Shown piece after piece: positions 18,319 to 26,976 of a stretch of DNA of 64,000 bases. The stretch comes from CAIKMD01 sp035605975 (GTDB lineage Bacteria; Pseudomonadota; Alphaproteobacteria; ATCC43930; CGMCC-115725), in assembly GCA_035605975.1 (NCBI GenBank), contig DATNGG010000140.1, forward strand, positions 12,001 through 76,000, given 5' to 3'. The translations under genes and the position numbers were made by a program. Within the stretch, counting starts at the first letter, position 1. Each line of letters opens with the position of its first letter. The notes beneath the pieces are model-generated. The model was not told where the DNA came from and did not search any database. It saw nothing but the letters and a program-made list of their open reading frames with translations.

Positions 18319-19617
18319 ATGATTACTGCGGAAGAGAACGAGCTGCTGACGCGCACCGGCAAAGAGACGCCGATGGGCCAATATTTTCGCCGCTTTTGGC
18401 TTCCGGCGCTGCTCTCCGAGGAAGTTCCCGCGCCCGATTGTCCGCCCGTCGAGGTCACCATCATGGGCGAGCATCTCATCGCCTTTCGCGACACCAACGG
18501 CGAGGTCGGCTTGATCCAGCCCTATTGCCCGCATCGGCAAGCGCCGCTGTTCTACGGCCGCAACGAGCAGAGCGGGCTGCGCTGCATCTATCACGGCTGG
18601 AAATTCAACGTGCGTGGCCAATGCGTCGACATCCCGTCGGAAGCGAATGGCGAGAAGCTGAAGGGCGAGGTGCGGATCACCGCCTATCCCTGCAAGGAAT
18701 ACGCCGGCATCGTCTGGGCTTATCTCGGGCCCAAGGATCTGCCGGTCGAATTCCCGGTGTTCGAATTCAATTCCCTGCCGAAAAACCAAATCTACATCCG
18801 CAAGAGCCTGCTCGAATCCAACTACCTGCAGAATCTCGAAGGCCAGTTCGATTCGACCCATATCGGCTTCCTGCACAGCTTCCTCGCGCGCAACGGCTCG
18901 GCGCCCGCCGTCGGCGGCATCTCGCTCGGGAACTCGGAGGCGGCGCAGACCGTCCTCGACGTGATTCCCAACATGGAAGTTCGGGAAACCGGTTATGGCT
19001 TCATGCTCGCGGCCAAGCGTCCCGCCGCGCAGGGCCGGGTTTATTGCCGCGTCACGCAATGGCTGCTGCCGGTCCACACCATGATCGCCAATCCGCCGGG
19101 CGAGACGCTGCTCTGGGATGCGTGGGTGCCGATGGATGACGAGCACACCTGGGTCTACCGCATCTCCTACAATCCCTGGCGCGCGATCAACGAGAAGGAG
19201 ATCTTCGAGTTCAACAATGCCGGCTTGATGCCGATGAGCGTTCAGAACATCCCCGGCACCTATCTGCCGCTGCGGAACAAGCGGAATCACTACCAGGTCG
19301 ACCGCAATCTGCAGCGCAGCTACTCCTATTCCGGGATCAAGGGCAACAATGCCCAGGACGCGGCCATCATGGAGAATCAGGGGCCGACGCCGATCTATGA
19401 CCGCACCAAGGAATTTCTCGGCACCAGCGATATCGGCATCGTGATGGCGCGGCGCCGGCTGTTGAAGGTCGCGCGCGATCTGCAGGAAGGCGTCGAGCCC
19501 GAGCCGGCCTTCGACGGCGATATGTATAACGTTCGGCCGATTGCCGTGTTCTTCGACAACACCAACGGCAAGGCGTTCTACGAGCAGGAGGAAGTGAAGA
19601 AATACATTCATCTGTGA
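18319..19617 (+). CDS. Rieske non-heme iron oxygenase, phthalate-dioxygenase-like (2)
   Basis: This is a second ring-hydroxylating or demethylating oxygenase of 432 residues. Rieske ligands are C70-x-H72 and C89-x2-H92; the catalytic iron site is D178, H181 and H186 in QFDSTHIGFLH. ATG at 18319 is preferred because a TTG at 18307 only adds four residues; TTGGGGA precedes it. It differs clearly from the gene just upstream and is much closer to the oxygenase at 53053, with which it shares long near-identical stretches (for example LLPVHTMIA and ETLLWDAWVPMDDEHTWVYR). Its stop overlaps the start of the transporter permease gene, so uptake and oxidation are co-expressed. Confidence 0.87.
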   Translation: MITAEENELLTRTGKETPMGQYFRRFWLPALLSEEVPAPDCPPVEVTIMGEHLIAFRDTNGEVGLIQPYCPHRQAPLFYGRNEQSGLRCIYHGWKFNVRGQCVDIPSEANGEKLKGEVRITAYPCKEYAGIVWAYLGPKDLPVEFPVFEFNSLPKNQIYIRKSLLESNYLQNLEGQFDSTHIGFLHSFLARNGSAPAVGGISLGNSEAAQTVLDVIPNMEVRETGYGFMLAAKRPAAQGRVYCRVTQWLLPVHTMIANPPGETLLWDAWVPMDDEHTWVYRISYNPWRAINEKEIFEFNNAGLMPMSVQNIPGTYLPLRNKRNHYQVDRNLQRSYSYSGIKGNNAQDAAIMENQGPTPIYDRTKEFLGTSDIGIVMARRRLLKVARDLQEGVEPEPAFDGDMYNVRPIAVFFDNTNGKAFYEQEEVKKYIHL

Positions 19618-20438
19618 CAGCAGAGACGGCGCGGTCGATGGCGATGATGGGGCGGGTGCTGTGCGGGAGCCGTCGGATTCTCGATCCGAGGCTTCTCTCG
19701 CTGCTCGCCTTCCTGCTGCTGTGGGCGGTTGGGGCGAGGCTGAGCGGCCCCGAAATCCTTCCGGGCCCGCTCGTCGTCGGCGCGCGCGTCGTCGAGATTT
19801 TGCGCGGCCATGGCGGGCTGGAAGAATCCGCTTATTTCGATTTCGGCGTCACCCTCGCGCGAATCCTCGCCTCGAGCGCCCTCATCATGATCTTGGGCGG
19901 CGCCTTCGGCATTGCCATGGGGCTATCGCAGCGCGCCGAAGAGATTTTCGAGGATCTTCTGGTCTACTGGATGGCATTGCCGGTGCTCCTGGTCGTTCTT
20001 CTCTGCACCTTCTGGTTCGGCTTCAACGAATTCGCGACCACCTTGGCGACCGTCGTCGTGCTGGTTCCGATCGCGGCGACGAATGTCTGGGCGGCAACCA
20101 AGACGCTCAATCCCGATTTGTCAGCGATGGCCAAGACCTTCAAGGTCGCACGCGCCGACACGATCCGCCATATCCTGCTGCCGCAGCTCTATCCGGTTTT
20201 GTTCGCGACCTTTCGCAGCATTTTCGGCTTGTCCTGGAAGGTGGTCGCGATCGTCGAGGCGTTCTTCTTGCAGGTCGGAGTCGGCGCCGCGCTCTCCTAT
20301 TGGTTCGAGCGCGCCCGTCTCGATTTGGTGCTCGCTTGGGTCGGCCTGTTCATCGTTTTCATTCTAGTGATCGAGCATGGAATTATCGGCCCGCTCGAAG
20401 CCCGGCTGTTCGGCTGGCGGCCGCAATGGCGCGGATAA
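19614..20438 (+). CDS. ABC transporter permease, NitT/TauT family (system A)
   Basis: This inner-membrane permease has about six membrane segments and belongs to an importer for sulfonate/nitrate/taurine-type or aromatic anions. The 274-residue product includes the permease EAA-like loop near AMAKTFKVARADTIRHILLPQLYPVLF. GTG at 19614 overlaps the stop of the Rieske gene (GTGA), which favours this start; ATG at 19638 is an alternative. A binding protein, ATPase and second permease follow in the same operon, forming a complete importer. Confidence 0.85.
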   Translation: MTAETARSMAMMGRVLCGSRRILDPRLLSLLAFLLLWAVGARLSGPEILPGPLVVGARVVEILRGHGGLEESAYFDFGVTLARILASSALIMILGGAFGIAMGLSQRAEEIFEDLLVYWMALPVLLVVLLCTFWFGFNEFATTLATVVVLVPIAATNVWAATKTLNPDLSAMAKTFKVARADTIRHILLPQLYPVLFATFRSIFGLSWKVVAIVEAFFLQVGVGAALSYWFERARLDLVLAWVGLFIVFILVIEHGIIGPLEARLFGWRPQWRG

Positions 20439-20481
20439 CAGGGCCGAAGCGGAAAAACGTCTAGATCAGGGAGGAACGGAA

Positions 20482-21468
20482 ATGTTTCGTCGAAATCTAT
20501 GGGTCGCTGCGCTGGTGTCTCTGGCCGCTCTTGGCTGCACCGCCGTGCGCGCGGCCGATCTCACGCCGATCGAGGTCCATATCACGCGCGACAGCCCGAC
20601 ATTCCTGATGAGTCAGGCGGCCGCCGATGCCGGCATCTACAAAAAGCACGGCATCGATCTCCATGTGAAGGAAGTCGGTTTCGCCGCGCTTCTCGCCGAG
20701 CTGGGCTCCCACGCCGTCGATATCTCGATCACCTATCCCGGGATTCCGGCCGTCAGCCTGATGAACAAAGGCCGCGACATCGTCGCGCTTCACGGCGTCT
20801 TCGGCCTTCAGAACAGCTTCATCGTCAAAAAGGATTCGCCCTACAAGACCATCGCCGATCTTAAAGGCAAGAAAGTCGGCGTATTCTCGCTCGGCTCCTC
20901 GGCTTTTGCCGTCTACCGAACGATCTCGCGCGAGCGCTACGGCATCAATCTCAAGACCGACCTTCAATCCGTCGAGGCGCCGCCGCCGGTGCTGCGCGGC
21001 CTCATCGACAAAGGCGAGATCGAGGCGATGATGACCCTGAGCGGCCAGGAAGCGGCGGCCCTCGGCACCGGCAAATACCGCATCCTCTTCGACGCGCAGG
21101 CGGACTGGATCAAGCAGAACGGCGAGCCGCTGATCTGGAGCTCGCTGCTGGTCGCCTATCGCGACTGGATCGAGAAGGACCCGGCGCGGGCCAAGAACTT
21201 CGTCGCGGCGGTCGACGAGGCGATCAAATGGTGCATCGCCAATGCCGACATGCTCGTCGACAAATATCCGCAGCAGCTCGATGCCCAGACGCCCGAAGCC
21301 GCGGCGGTGATGAAGGACTGGCTGAAGCATGACAGCATCCTGCTTGCGGACTGGGACCAAAAGGTCATCGATTCGAATTGGAAATTCCTCGAGCTGGCGC
21401 AGAAGGAAGGGGTGATCGACGCCGTCCCGGCCAAGGACAAGCACGCCGTGGACCTTCTGCATCACTGA
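20482..21468 (+). CDS. ABC transporter substrate-binding protein, NitT/TauT type (system A)
   Basis: This periplasmic binding protein of 328 residues has a signal peptide ending near VRAA. The mature protein has the NMT1/SsuA-like fold signatures: FLMSQAAADAGIYKKHGIDLHV (the usual incoming-ligand region), DISITYPG, and DLKGKKVGVFSLGSSA. ATG at 20482 has a GGAGG site 7 bp upstream. It is the specificity component of the importer encoded around it. Similar proteins bind sulfonates, nitrate, thiamine precursors or aromatic acids; the Rieske context favours an aromatic acid. Confidence 0.83.
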   Translation: MFRRNLWVAALVSLAALGCTAVRAADLTPIEVHITRDSPTFLMSQAAADAGIYKKHGIDLHVKEVGFAALLAELGSHAVDISITYPGIPAVSLMNKGRDIVALHGVFGLQNSFIVKKDSPYKTIADLKGKKVGVFSLGSSAFAVYRTISRERYGINLKTDLQSVEAPPPVLRGLIDKGEIEAMMTLSGQEAAALGTGKYRILFDAQADWIKQNGEPLIWSSLLVAYRDWIEKDPARAKNFVAAVDEAIKWCIANADMLVDKYPQQLDAQTPEAAAVMKDWLKHDSILLADWDQKVIDSNWKFLELAQKEGVIDAVPAKDKHAVDLLHH

Positions 21469-21522
21469 GGGATTTGCTCTCGCGGGAGAGACGAGGCTCA
21501 TCGCTGCGAAATGGAAGGTTTG

Positions 21523-22353
21523 ATGGCTGACGAGCGTCCCGTCGTCGAAATTGCGAATCTGACGAAAGTCTTTCCGGCCGGGCCGCTGGGCCGGGAGGTC
21601 GTCGCCTGCCGCGATCTTCACCTTGTCGTCCGCAAGGGCGAATTCTTGAGCCTTGTCGGTCCCTCGGGCTGCGGCAAATCCACGGTGCTGAACATCATCG
21701 CCGAGATCGACAGGGCGACGAGCGGGAAGGTGACGATCGGCGGCGAGAGCGGCACCAAGCCGCGCATCGGCTATGTCTTTCAGCGCCCGCGCCTTCTCGA
21801 TTGGATGAGCGTCGAGAACAATCTGAAATTCGTGCTGAAGGCCTCCGGCATTCCGCGGGAGAGGTGGGAGGGGCTCATCGCCCATTACCTCGATCTCGTC
21901 GGCTTGGGCGGGCAGCAGCGCAATTTCCCGCTCAATCTTTCGGGCGGCATGCAGCAGCGGGTGGGGATCGCGCGGGCGCTCGTCATCGAGCCGGACCTCT
22001 TGCTGATGGACGAGCCCTTCAGCAATCTCGACGAGATCACCGCGCGAAAGTTGCGGATGGATTTGACGCGCATCCAAAGCCAATCGCGCACGACGACGCT
22101 GTTCGTCACCCACGATCTGCGCGAGGCCGTGTTCCTGTCGGATACGATTCACATGATGCGCCCGAATCCGGGACGGATTTTCAAGCAGCTAAGGATCGAT
22201 ATCGAGCGGCCGCGCGACTATGAGGACGAGCGCGTCTTCGCGCTCGAGCGCTCGCTGATCCTCGATCTGCTGCGGGCGATCGAAAGCGACCGGCCGAATT
22301 CGGAGCTCGAGCAGGCTTCGCTTCGCTCCACGCTGCAGGCGAGCAAGGCATGA
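21523..22353 (+). CDS. ABC transporter ATPase, NitT/TauT family (system A)
   Basis: This cytoplasmic ATPase of 276 residues drives system A. Walker A is GPSGCGKS (46-53), the Q-loop is in YVFQRPRLLDW, the signature is LSGGMQQR, Walker B is LLLMDEPF and the switch histidine is in FVTHD. ATG at 21523 follows GGAAGG; ATG at 21511 would add four residues. Its stop overlaps the ATG of the second permease by 4 bp. It resembles SsuB/TauB proteins in length and motif spacing. Confidence 0.9.
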   Translation: MADERPVVEIANLTKVFPAGPLGREVVACRDLHLVVRKGEFLSLVGPSGCGKSTVLNIIAEIDRATSGKVTIGGESGTKPRIGYVFQRPRLLDWMSVENNLKFVLKASGIPRERWEGLIAHYLDLVGLGGQQRNFPLNLSGGMQQRVGIARALVIEPDLLLMDEPFSNLDEITARKLRMDLTRIQSQSRTTTLFVTHDLREAVFLSDTIHMMRPNPGRIFKQLRIDIERPRDYEDERVFALERSLILDLLRAIESDRPNSELEQASLRSTLQASKA

Positions 22354-23171
22354 GCGCGCGGGCTGCGATCGACGAGGCCGGCGCGCCGCGCGCGGCCGGG
22401 GCCTGGGCCGCGGTTTTGCGCCGCTGCATCGCCCCCGCGGCCGTGCTGGCGGGCTGGTCGGTCGTATCGCTGTTCTATCCGCCCGATCTCGTCCCGAGCC
22501 CCATCCAGCTGGCGCGGATCGTGTGGCAGATCGTCTCCGACGGCGCATCCTGGGCGATCATCGGAACGACGCTTGCCCGCATTCTCTTCGGCCTCGCTTT
22601 CTCGATGCTGCTCGGCGTGCCGCTCGGGCTTTTCATGGGCGCGGGGCGCTATAGCGAATCGCTGCTGAAGGGCTGGATCGTCGTTCTCCTCGGGATGCCC
22701 GCGGTGGCTTGGGCGTTTCTCGGCGTGCTGTGGTTCGGTGTCGGCGATGCGGCGCCCGTCTTCACCATCGTGCTGGTGGTCCTGCCGGTCGTGACGATGA
22801 ATATCTGGCAGGGGGTGAAGTCGACCAACAAAGACCTGCATCAGATGGCGAAGGCGTTCAGGGCCTCGAACGGGCTGATCTTCCTGAACATCCTCGTCCC
22901 GCATCTCATGCCTTATCTTTACAGCGCGCTGAAGATCGGATTTGCGCTCGGCTGGAAGATCGCCTTGATCGGCGAGGTGTTCGGCGTGACGATCGGCGTC
23001 GGGCGGGAATTCATGTATTGGTTTCAGAATTTCCGCCTCGACATGATGCTGGGTTGGGCGCTCACCTTCATGACATTGATGGCGGCGGTGGAAATCGCGG
23101 CGTTTCGGCGTCTCGACAAGGCGGTCTATGGCTGGCGCAAGCAAGTCGCCACCCGCAGCCTGGTCGGCTGA
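22350..23171 (+). CDS. ABC transporter permease, NitT/TauT family (system A, second)
   Basis: This second permease of system A has 273 residues and about six membrane segments, with a permease loop around QMAKAFRASNGLIFLNILVPHLMPYLY. Two different permeases suggest a heterodimeric membrane core rather than a SsuC-type homodimer. It is coupled to the ATPase by a 4-bp overlap and is followed 11 bp later by the IclR regulator gene, so the regulator may be read from the same transcript. Confidence 0.85.
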   Translation: MSARAAIDEAGAPRAAGAWAAVLRRCIAPAAVLAGWSVVSLFYPPDLVPSPIQLARIVWQIVSDGASWAIIGTTLARILFGLAFSMLLGVPLGLFMGAGRYSESLLKGWIVVLLGMPAVAWAFLGVLWFGVGDAAPVFTIVLVVLPVVTMNIWQGVKSTNKDLHQMAKAFRASNGLIFLNILVPHLMPYLYSALKIGFALGWKIALIGEVFGVTIGVGREFMYWFQNFRLDMMLGWALTFMTLMAAVEIAAFRRLDKAVYGWRKQVATRSLVG

Positions 23172-23182
23172 GGGATCGATCG

Positions 23183-24106
23183 ATGGACAAACTCCCGCGG
23201 TCGCCCGCCGCGCCGGAAGCGGTGCCGAGAAAGCCCGAGCCCCAGCGCGGCGAGCGACCGCGGAGCACGAAGAAAGCGCCGCGCGCCCAGCAAGGGGTGC
23301 AGAGCGTCGAGATCGGCTTGCGCGTGGCCTTTGCCTTGGCGGAAGCCGCCGCGCCCGGGCCCGCGACGCTCGGCGAGATCGCCCGGCATGCCGGCCTCTC
23401 GGCGAGCAAGACCCATCGCTACCTCGTGAGCCTCTGCCGAACGGGCCTTGCCGAGCAAGTGGCCTCGAATGGGCGCTATGCGCTCGGCCATGCGCTGATC
23501 CCCCTCGGCCTCGCTGCTCTCAACCAGCTCGACGAGTACCGCTATGCCGACGAGGCGCTCGACGCGCTCGTCAGCACCACCGGTGTCACCGCGATGGTCA
23601 TGACCTGGGGAAGCCATGGCTCGACGCTCGTGCGCCGCCGCGAGCCGCCGGGCGCCGTCGTTCTCAGCACCAAGATCGGCTCGGTGGTGTCGACCGTTTT
23701 CTCGTCCAGCGGGCGCTTGTTCGCCGCCTTGCTTCCGGGCGAGGTGGCGGCACCCTTCATCGATGCGGAGTTCGCCGCCGGCACGCCGACCGATGGAACC
23801 AAGCCTATCACCCGCAAAGCCTTCCGCGATTTGCTCGAGCGCGTGCGCGAAACCAAAATCTCGTGGATCGAGGGCGATCTCGTGCGCGGGATCGACGGGT
23901 TGAGCGCGCCGGTCTTCGACCATGAGGGTCATATCGTCCTGGCGCTCACGATCATGGCGATGCATGGCGCGCGCGATCTCTCGCCGGAAGGGCAAGCGGC
24001 GCAGCTCTTGAAGCGCGTCGCCGACGATCTTTCGCGCCGCATCGGTTTCCGCGGCGGGACCGCCGGGACGCAGCGAAGGACGCCAAGGCCGGGGCCCGAT
24101 CCGTGA
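23183..24106 (+). CDS. IclR-family transcriptional regulator
   Basis: This regulator of 307 residues has a long basic N-terminal tail (about 1-45). An IclR helix-turn-helix (about 46-107) follows, including TLGEIARHAGLSASKTHRYLVSL, and then an effector-binding domain (about 120-290). IclR proteins often control aromatic-acid catabolism. ATG at 23183 follows GAGGGA. It sits between importer system A and the amidohydrolase gene. A near-palindromic motif upstream of the amidohydrolase recurs before the Rieske gene at 28215, so this protein is a good candidate for binding it. Whether it activates or represses cannot be told. Confidence 0.87.
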   Translation: MDKLPRSPAAPEAVPRKPEPQRGERPRSTKKAPRAQQGVQSVEIGLRVAFALAEAAAPGPATLGEIARHAGLSASKTHRYLVSLCRTGLAEQVASNGRYALGHALIPLGLAALNQLDEYRYADEALDALVSTTGVTAMVMTWGSHGSTLVRRREPPGAVVLSTKIGSVVSTVFSSSGRLFAALLPGEVAAPFIDAEFAAGTPTDGTKPITRKAFRDLLERVRETKISWIEGDLVRGIDGLSAPVFDHEGHIVLALTIMAMHGARDLSPEGQAAQLLKRVADDLSRRIGFRGGTAGTQRRTPRPGPDP

Positions 24107-24152
24107 CATGCACCGCCGGATCGTTGCCACGATTGATAGCAGAGGCTGCTTT

Positions 24153-24170
24153 CATAATCGTTCGGTTATG
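24153..24170. promoter_or_regulatory. Near-perfect inverted repeat, candidate IclR operator 1
   Basis: CATAATCG-TT-CGGTTATG is an inverted repeat with one mismatch between arms. It lies 47 bp after the IclR stop and 109 bp before the amidohydrolase start at 24279. On the minus strand it reads CATAACCGAACGATTATG, which matches 14 of 18 positions of the site at 28290-28307. Binding by the adjacent IclR protein is inferred. Confidence 0.5.
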
Positions 24171-24278
24171 CCGCTAGTCCAAGGAAGAATTTCTGCTCGG
24201 CCTTCGTCGCGTGTAGCCTTCGAGCAGACCAAGCGAAGCAAAATCTCAAGCAACGATTTTCAAGGGTGGGAGGCGGAC

Positions 24279-25382
24279 GTGAAGCATCGGTTTCCGATCA
24301 TCGACGGCGATGGCCATATCTTCGAGAACAACGACAGCATGATCGGCTTCTACGAAGGGCCGCGCGCGAACAAGAAGACCAAATCGGCGCCGATTTTCCC
24401 CTCGATCGACGGCTGGCCGCGCCGCGCCAACAATCAATTCAACGACGACAATCCCAACCGGCCGGACCATACGGACGCGGCCGTCTGGGGCGCCGCGCTG
24501 GACAAGTTCGGCTTCACGGCGAGCGTTCTCTTTCCAAGCGCGGGCCTCGGCATCGGCCTGATGCGCGACCGCGATTTCTGCACGGCGACGGCGATCGCCT
24601 ACAACAATTGGATGGAAGCGACCTATAGCTCGCGCGATCCGCGGCTGTTCTGCGCCGGGTTGGTGCCGCTGATGGATCCGGCCGCCGCCGTCGCCGAGGT
24701 CAAGCGCTGCGCCACCCAGCGCAAGGGCTTCGCCTGCATGCTGCTGCCGACGGTGACCTCATCGACCCTCGCCTATGGCGAGGAATTCTACTGGCCGATT
24801 TTCGAAGAGGCCGAGCGCCAGAACATGCCGATCGCGCTGCATGGCGGATCGAGCGCCGGATTTGGCTTGGATCACTTCACCGCCTTCTACATGGTGCATG
24901 CGCTCTCGCAGCCCGTGCCGATCTTCAAGCAGCTGACGAGCATTCTCCTCAGCGGCGTGTTCGACGCGTTCCCGCGGCTGCGCGTGGTGTTCCTCGAAGC
25001 CGGCTGCTCCTGGGTTCCCTTCATGATGGACCGGCTCGATGGCGAGTACGGAAAAATTTACAGCAAGGCGCTGCGCAGCAAGGTGAAGCGCCACCCCAGC
25101 GAATATATCCGCGATACCGGGAATTTCTGGGTCTCGCTCGAGCTCGAGGAGCAGGAGCGCAGCCTCAAATATACGCTCGACGCGATCGGGCCCGACCGGA
25201 TCATCTATGCGTCCGACTACCCGCATGAGACGCCCGACAATTCCATCGCGGGCTCGATCCCCGAATTCATCGACAATCCGGCCTATTCGGACGAGGTGAA
25301 GGCGAAGATTTTGGGGCAGAACGCGATGAAGCTCTACAACATCACCGACCATGGCATCGATCGGTCGGCGGCCTCGGCATGA
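24279..25382 (+). CDS. Amidohydrolase-family (TIM-barrel) enzyme
   Basis: This metal-dependent hydrolase or decarboxylase has 367 residues. The amidohydrolase-2 features are visible: an N-terminal metal segment IIDGDGHIFE, an internal ALHGGSS, FLEAGCSWVPFMMDRLD, and a C-terminal YASDYPH carrying the metal-binding aspartate. Members include aromatic-acid decarboxylases and ring- or side-chain-hydrolysing enzymes. GTG at 24279 follows GGGAGG; an earlier ATG at 24108 would read through the inverted repeat and add an unlikely extension. Its stop overlaps the start of the following binding-protein gene by 4 bp. Confidence 0.8.
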   Translation: MKHRFPIIDGDGHIFENNDSMIGFYEGPRANKKTKSAPIFPSIDGWPRRANNQFNDDNPNRPDHTDAAVWGAALDKFGFTASVLFPSAGLGIGLMRDRDFCTATAIAYNNWMEATYSSRDPRLFCAGLVPLMDPAAAVAEVKRCATQRKGFACMLLPTVTSSTLAYGEEFYWPIFEEAERQNMPIALHGGSSAGFGLDHFTAFYMVHALSQPVPIFKQLTSILLSGVFDAFPRLRVVFLEAGCSWVPFMMDRLDGEYGKIYSKALRSKVKRHPSEYIRDTGNFWVSLELEEQERSLKYTLDAIGPDRIIYASDYPHETPDNSIAGSIPEFIDNPAYSDEVKAKILGQNAMKLYNITDHGIDRSAASA

Positions 25383-26452
25383 TCCCGATCTCGCGAATCG
25401 CGAAAACCCATAAACGCAGCGAGCGCGGAATGGTGTTGCGAACCCTGATCGCGCCGGCGATGGCCTGCTGTATCGCGATCCTCGCTGCGGCCGTTGCCGC
25501 GCCGGCGCGCGCCGAGGAGCCGGTGCGCATCCGGCAGGCCTATGCGATCCCGGTCATCCATTGGGCTTCCATTCTCTCCGCGAAGCCCGGGCTCGCCCGG
25601 CATTTCGGCCATTCCTATGTGATGGAACCGATCCGCTTCAAGGGCTCGCCTCAGGCGCTGACGGCGCTGGCGGCCGACGAGATCGAGGTCGGTCTTCTCG
25701 CCTATTCGACGCTCGCCTTCGCCATCGACCATGCCGGCATGAAGGACCTGCGTATCATCGCCGGCGAGTTCGAGGACGGATTTCAGGACTATTATTCGGC
25801 TCAGTTCTTCGTCCTGAAAAACGGGCCGATCCAGACGGTCGATGATCTCAAAGGCAAGGTGATCGCAACCAACGGTGCCGGAAGCGCCATCGATATCGCG
25901 ATCCGCGCGATGCTGAGACTGCACAACCTCGACCCCAAGAAGGACGTGGCCTTCGTCGAGGCGGCCATTCCGAACATGTTCCCGATGCTGACCAGCCGCA
26001 AGGTCGATCTGATCTATGGCGCCCGGACGCTTGCCGCCGATCCCGCAGCCCAACAATCCGCGCGCGTCCTCTTTACGCAAAAGGATGCGATGGGAACGGT
26101 GCAGATGAATGTATGGGCCGTCCGCCAAGGCTTCATCGATAAGCATCGCCCGGCGCTGGTCGACTATATGGAAGACGCGCTGCGCGCCGAGCGCTGGTTT
26201 CTCGATCCCGCCAACCGCCAAGAGGTTGTCGCGATCGCAGCCAAGATCGGCAAGGCGCCCGCTGCCTATTTCGATTCCTGGCTCTACACGAAGAAGGATC
26301 AATATCACAATCCCGACATGCAGGTGGACGTCGATGCGCTGCAGAGAAGCCTGACGCTGATGACGGACCTTGGCTATGTCAAAGCCAGCATCGATGTGCG
26401 AAACTATCTCGACAAAAGCATCGTCGGCGAGGCTGCGGCGCGGCTGCGATAA
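25379..26452 (+). CDS. ABC substrate-binding protein, NMT1/SsuA-like, without its own permease
   Basis: This periplasmic binding protein of 357 residues has a signal peptide in the segment MVLRTLIAPAMACC...APARAEE. ATG at 25379 is coupled to the amidohydrolase stop (ATGA), though ATG at 25430 would give a more normal signal peptide. The mature part has the typical DDLKGKVIATNGAGSAIDIAIRAML region. No permease or ATPase follows, so it may supply a second ligand to system A, or act in sensing. Confidence 0.78.
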   Translation: MIPISRIAKTHKRSERGMVLRTLIAPAMACCIAILAAAVAAPARAEEPVRIRQAYAIPVIHWASILSAKPGLARHFGHSYVMEPIRFKGSPQALTALAADEIEVGLLAYSTLAFAIDHAGMKDLRIIAGEFEDGFQDYYSAQFFVLKNGPIQTVDDLKGKVIATNGAGSAIDIAIRAMLRLHNLDPKKDVAFVEAAIPNMFPMLTSRKVDLIYGARTLAADPAAQQSARVLFTQKDAMGTVQMNVWAVRQGFIDKHRPALVDYMEDALRAERWFLDPANRQEVVAIAAKIGKAPAAYFDSWLYTKKDQYHNPDMQVDVDALQRSLTLMTDLGYVKASIDVRNYLDKSIVGEAAARLR

Positions 26453-26549
26453 GCGGTCGGCCAATCGGTCAATCGAGCTGGCGCGGGACAATCGTTGCGA
26501 ATGGATCGACGCTGCGCCGCGCGAAGCGTCTTGAGCGAGGGAGGGTGAC

Positions 26550-26933
26550 ATGGATGCCAGTCAAAAACCGCTGCAGGAGCTGCTCGATGGGCTGCTGCAC
26601 AAGCAGCTCTACATCGCCATTACCGATCCCCTGACCTCGCCGGAGATCGTCGCCTCAGGCAAGCTGCGCGATCACATCCTGTTCCAGATCGAGCTCGAGC
26701 GGAAGAATGTCTTGTTCGGCGCCGGCCCGCTCCAGGACGAAGGCAAGGACAAGCCGACGCGCGGCATGTTCGTCCTTCGCGCCTCGTCCTTCGAAGAGGC
26801 GCGGGCGATCCTCGACCAGGAGGTCTTTCACAAATCGGGTTTGCGCAAATTCAAGCTCTATCGTTGGAACCTCAACGAGGGCTCGATCAATCTGACGGTC
26901 AATTTCTCCGATCAGAGCGTGAAGATCGTCTGA
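26550..26933 (+). CDS. YCII-related domain small protein
   Basis: This 127-residue cytoplasmic protein has a YCII/muconolactone isomerase-like alpha-beta fold (LYIAITDPL, HILFQIELERKNVLFGAGPL, RGMFVLRASSFEEARAILDQ). Proteins of this type are often small accessory or isomerase/dehalogenase-like enzymes in aromatic pathways. ATG at 26550 has a strong GGGAGGG site. It lies downstream of the binding protein and ends at a bidirectional hairpin. The reaction is unknown. Confidence 0.7.
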   Translation: MDASQKPLQELLDGLLHKQLYIAITDPLTSPEIVASGKLRDHILFQIELERKNVLFGAGPLQDEGKDKPTRGMFVLRASSFEEARAILDQEVFHKSGLRKFKLYRWNLNEGSINLTVNFSDQSVKIV

Positions 26934-26938
26934 CCGCG

Positions 26939-26968
26939 CTGCTGCCCGAGAGAGTCTAAGGGCAGCAG
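26939..26968. terminator. Bidirectional terminator-like hairpin
   Basis: CTGCTGCCC (26939-26947) and GGGCAGCAG (26960-26968) are perfect 9-bp arms with a 12-nt loop. It sits between the convergent stops of the YCII gene (26933) and the Rieske gene (26977), as expected for a shared terminator. There is no strong T-run on either side. Confidence 0.6.
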
Positions 26969-26976
26969 TCCCGCTC

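Noticed and set aside
20497..22152. 551-residue minus-strand frame across the system A genes
   Set aside because: Antisense to the binding-protein and ATPase genes, whose Walker and signal motifs are clear. Long antisense frames are expected in G+C-rich DNA.
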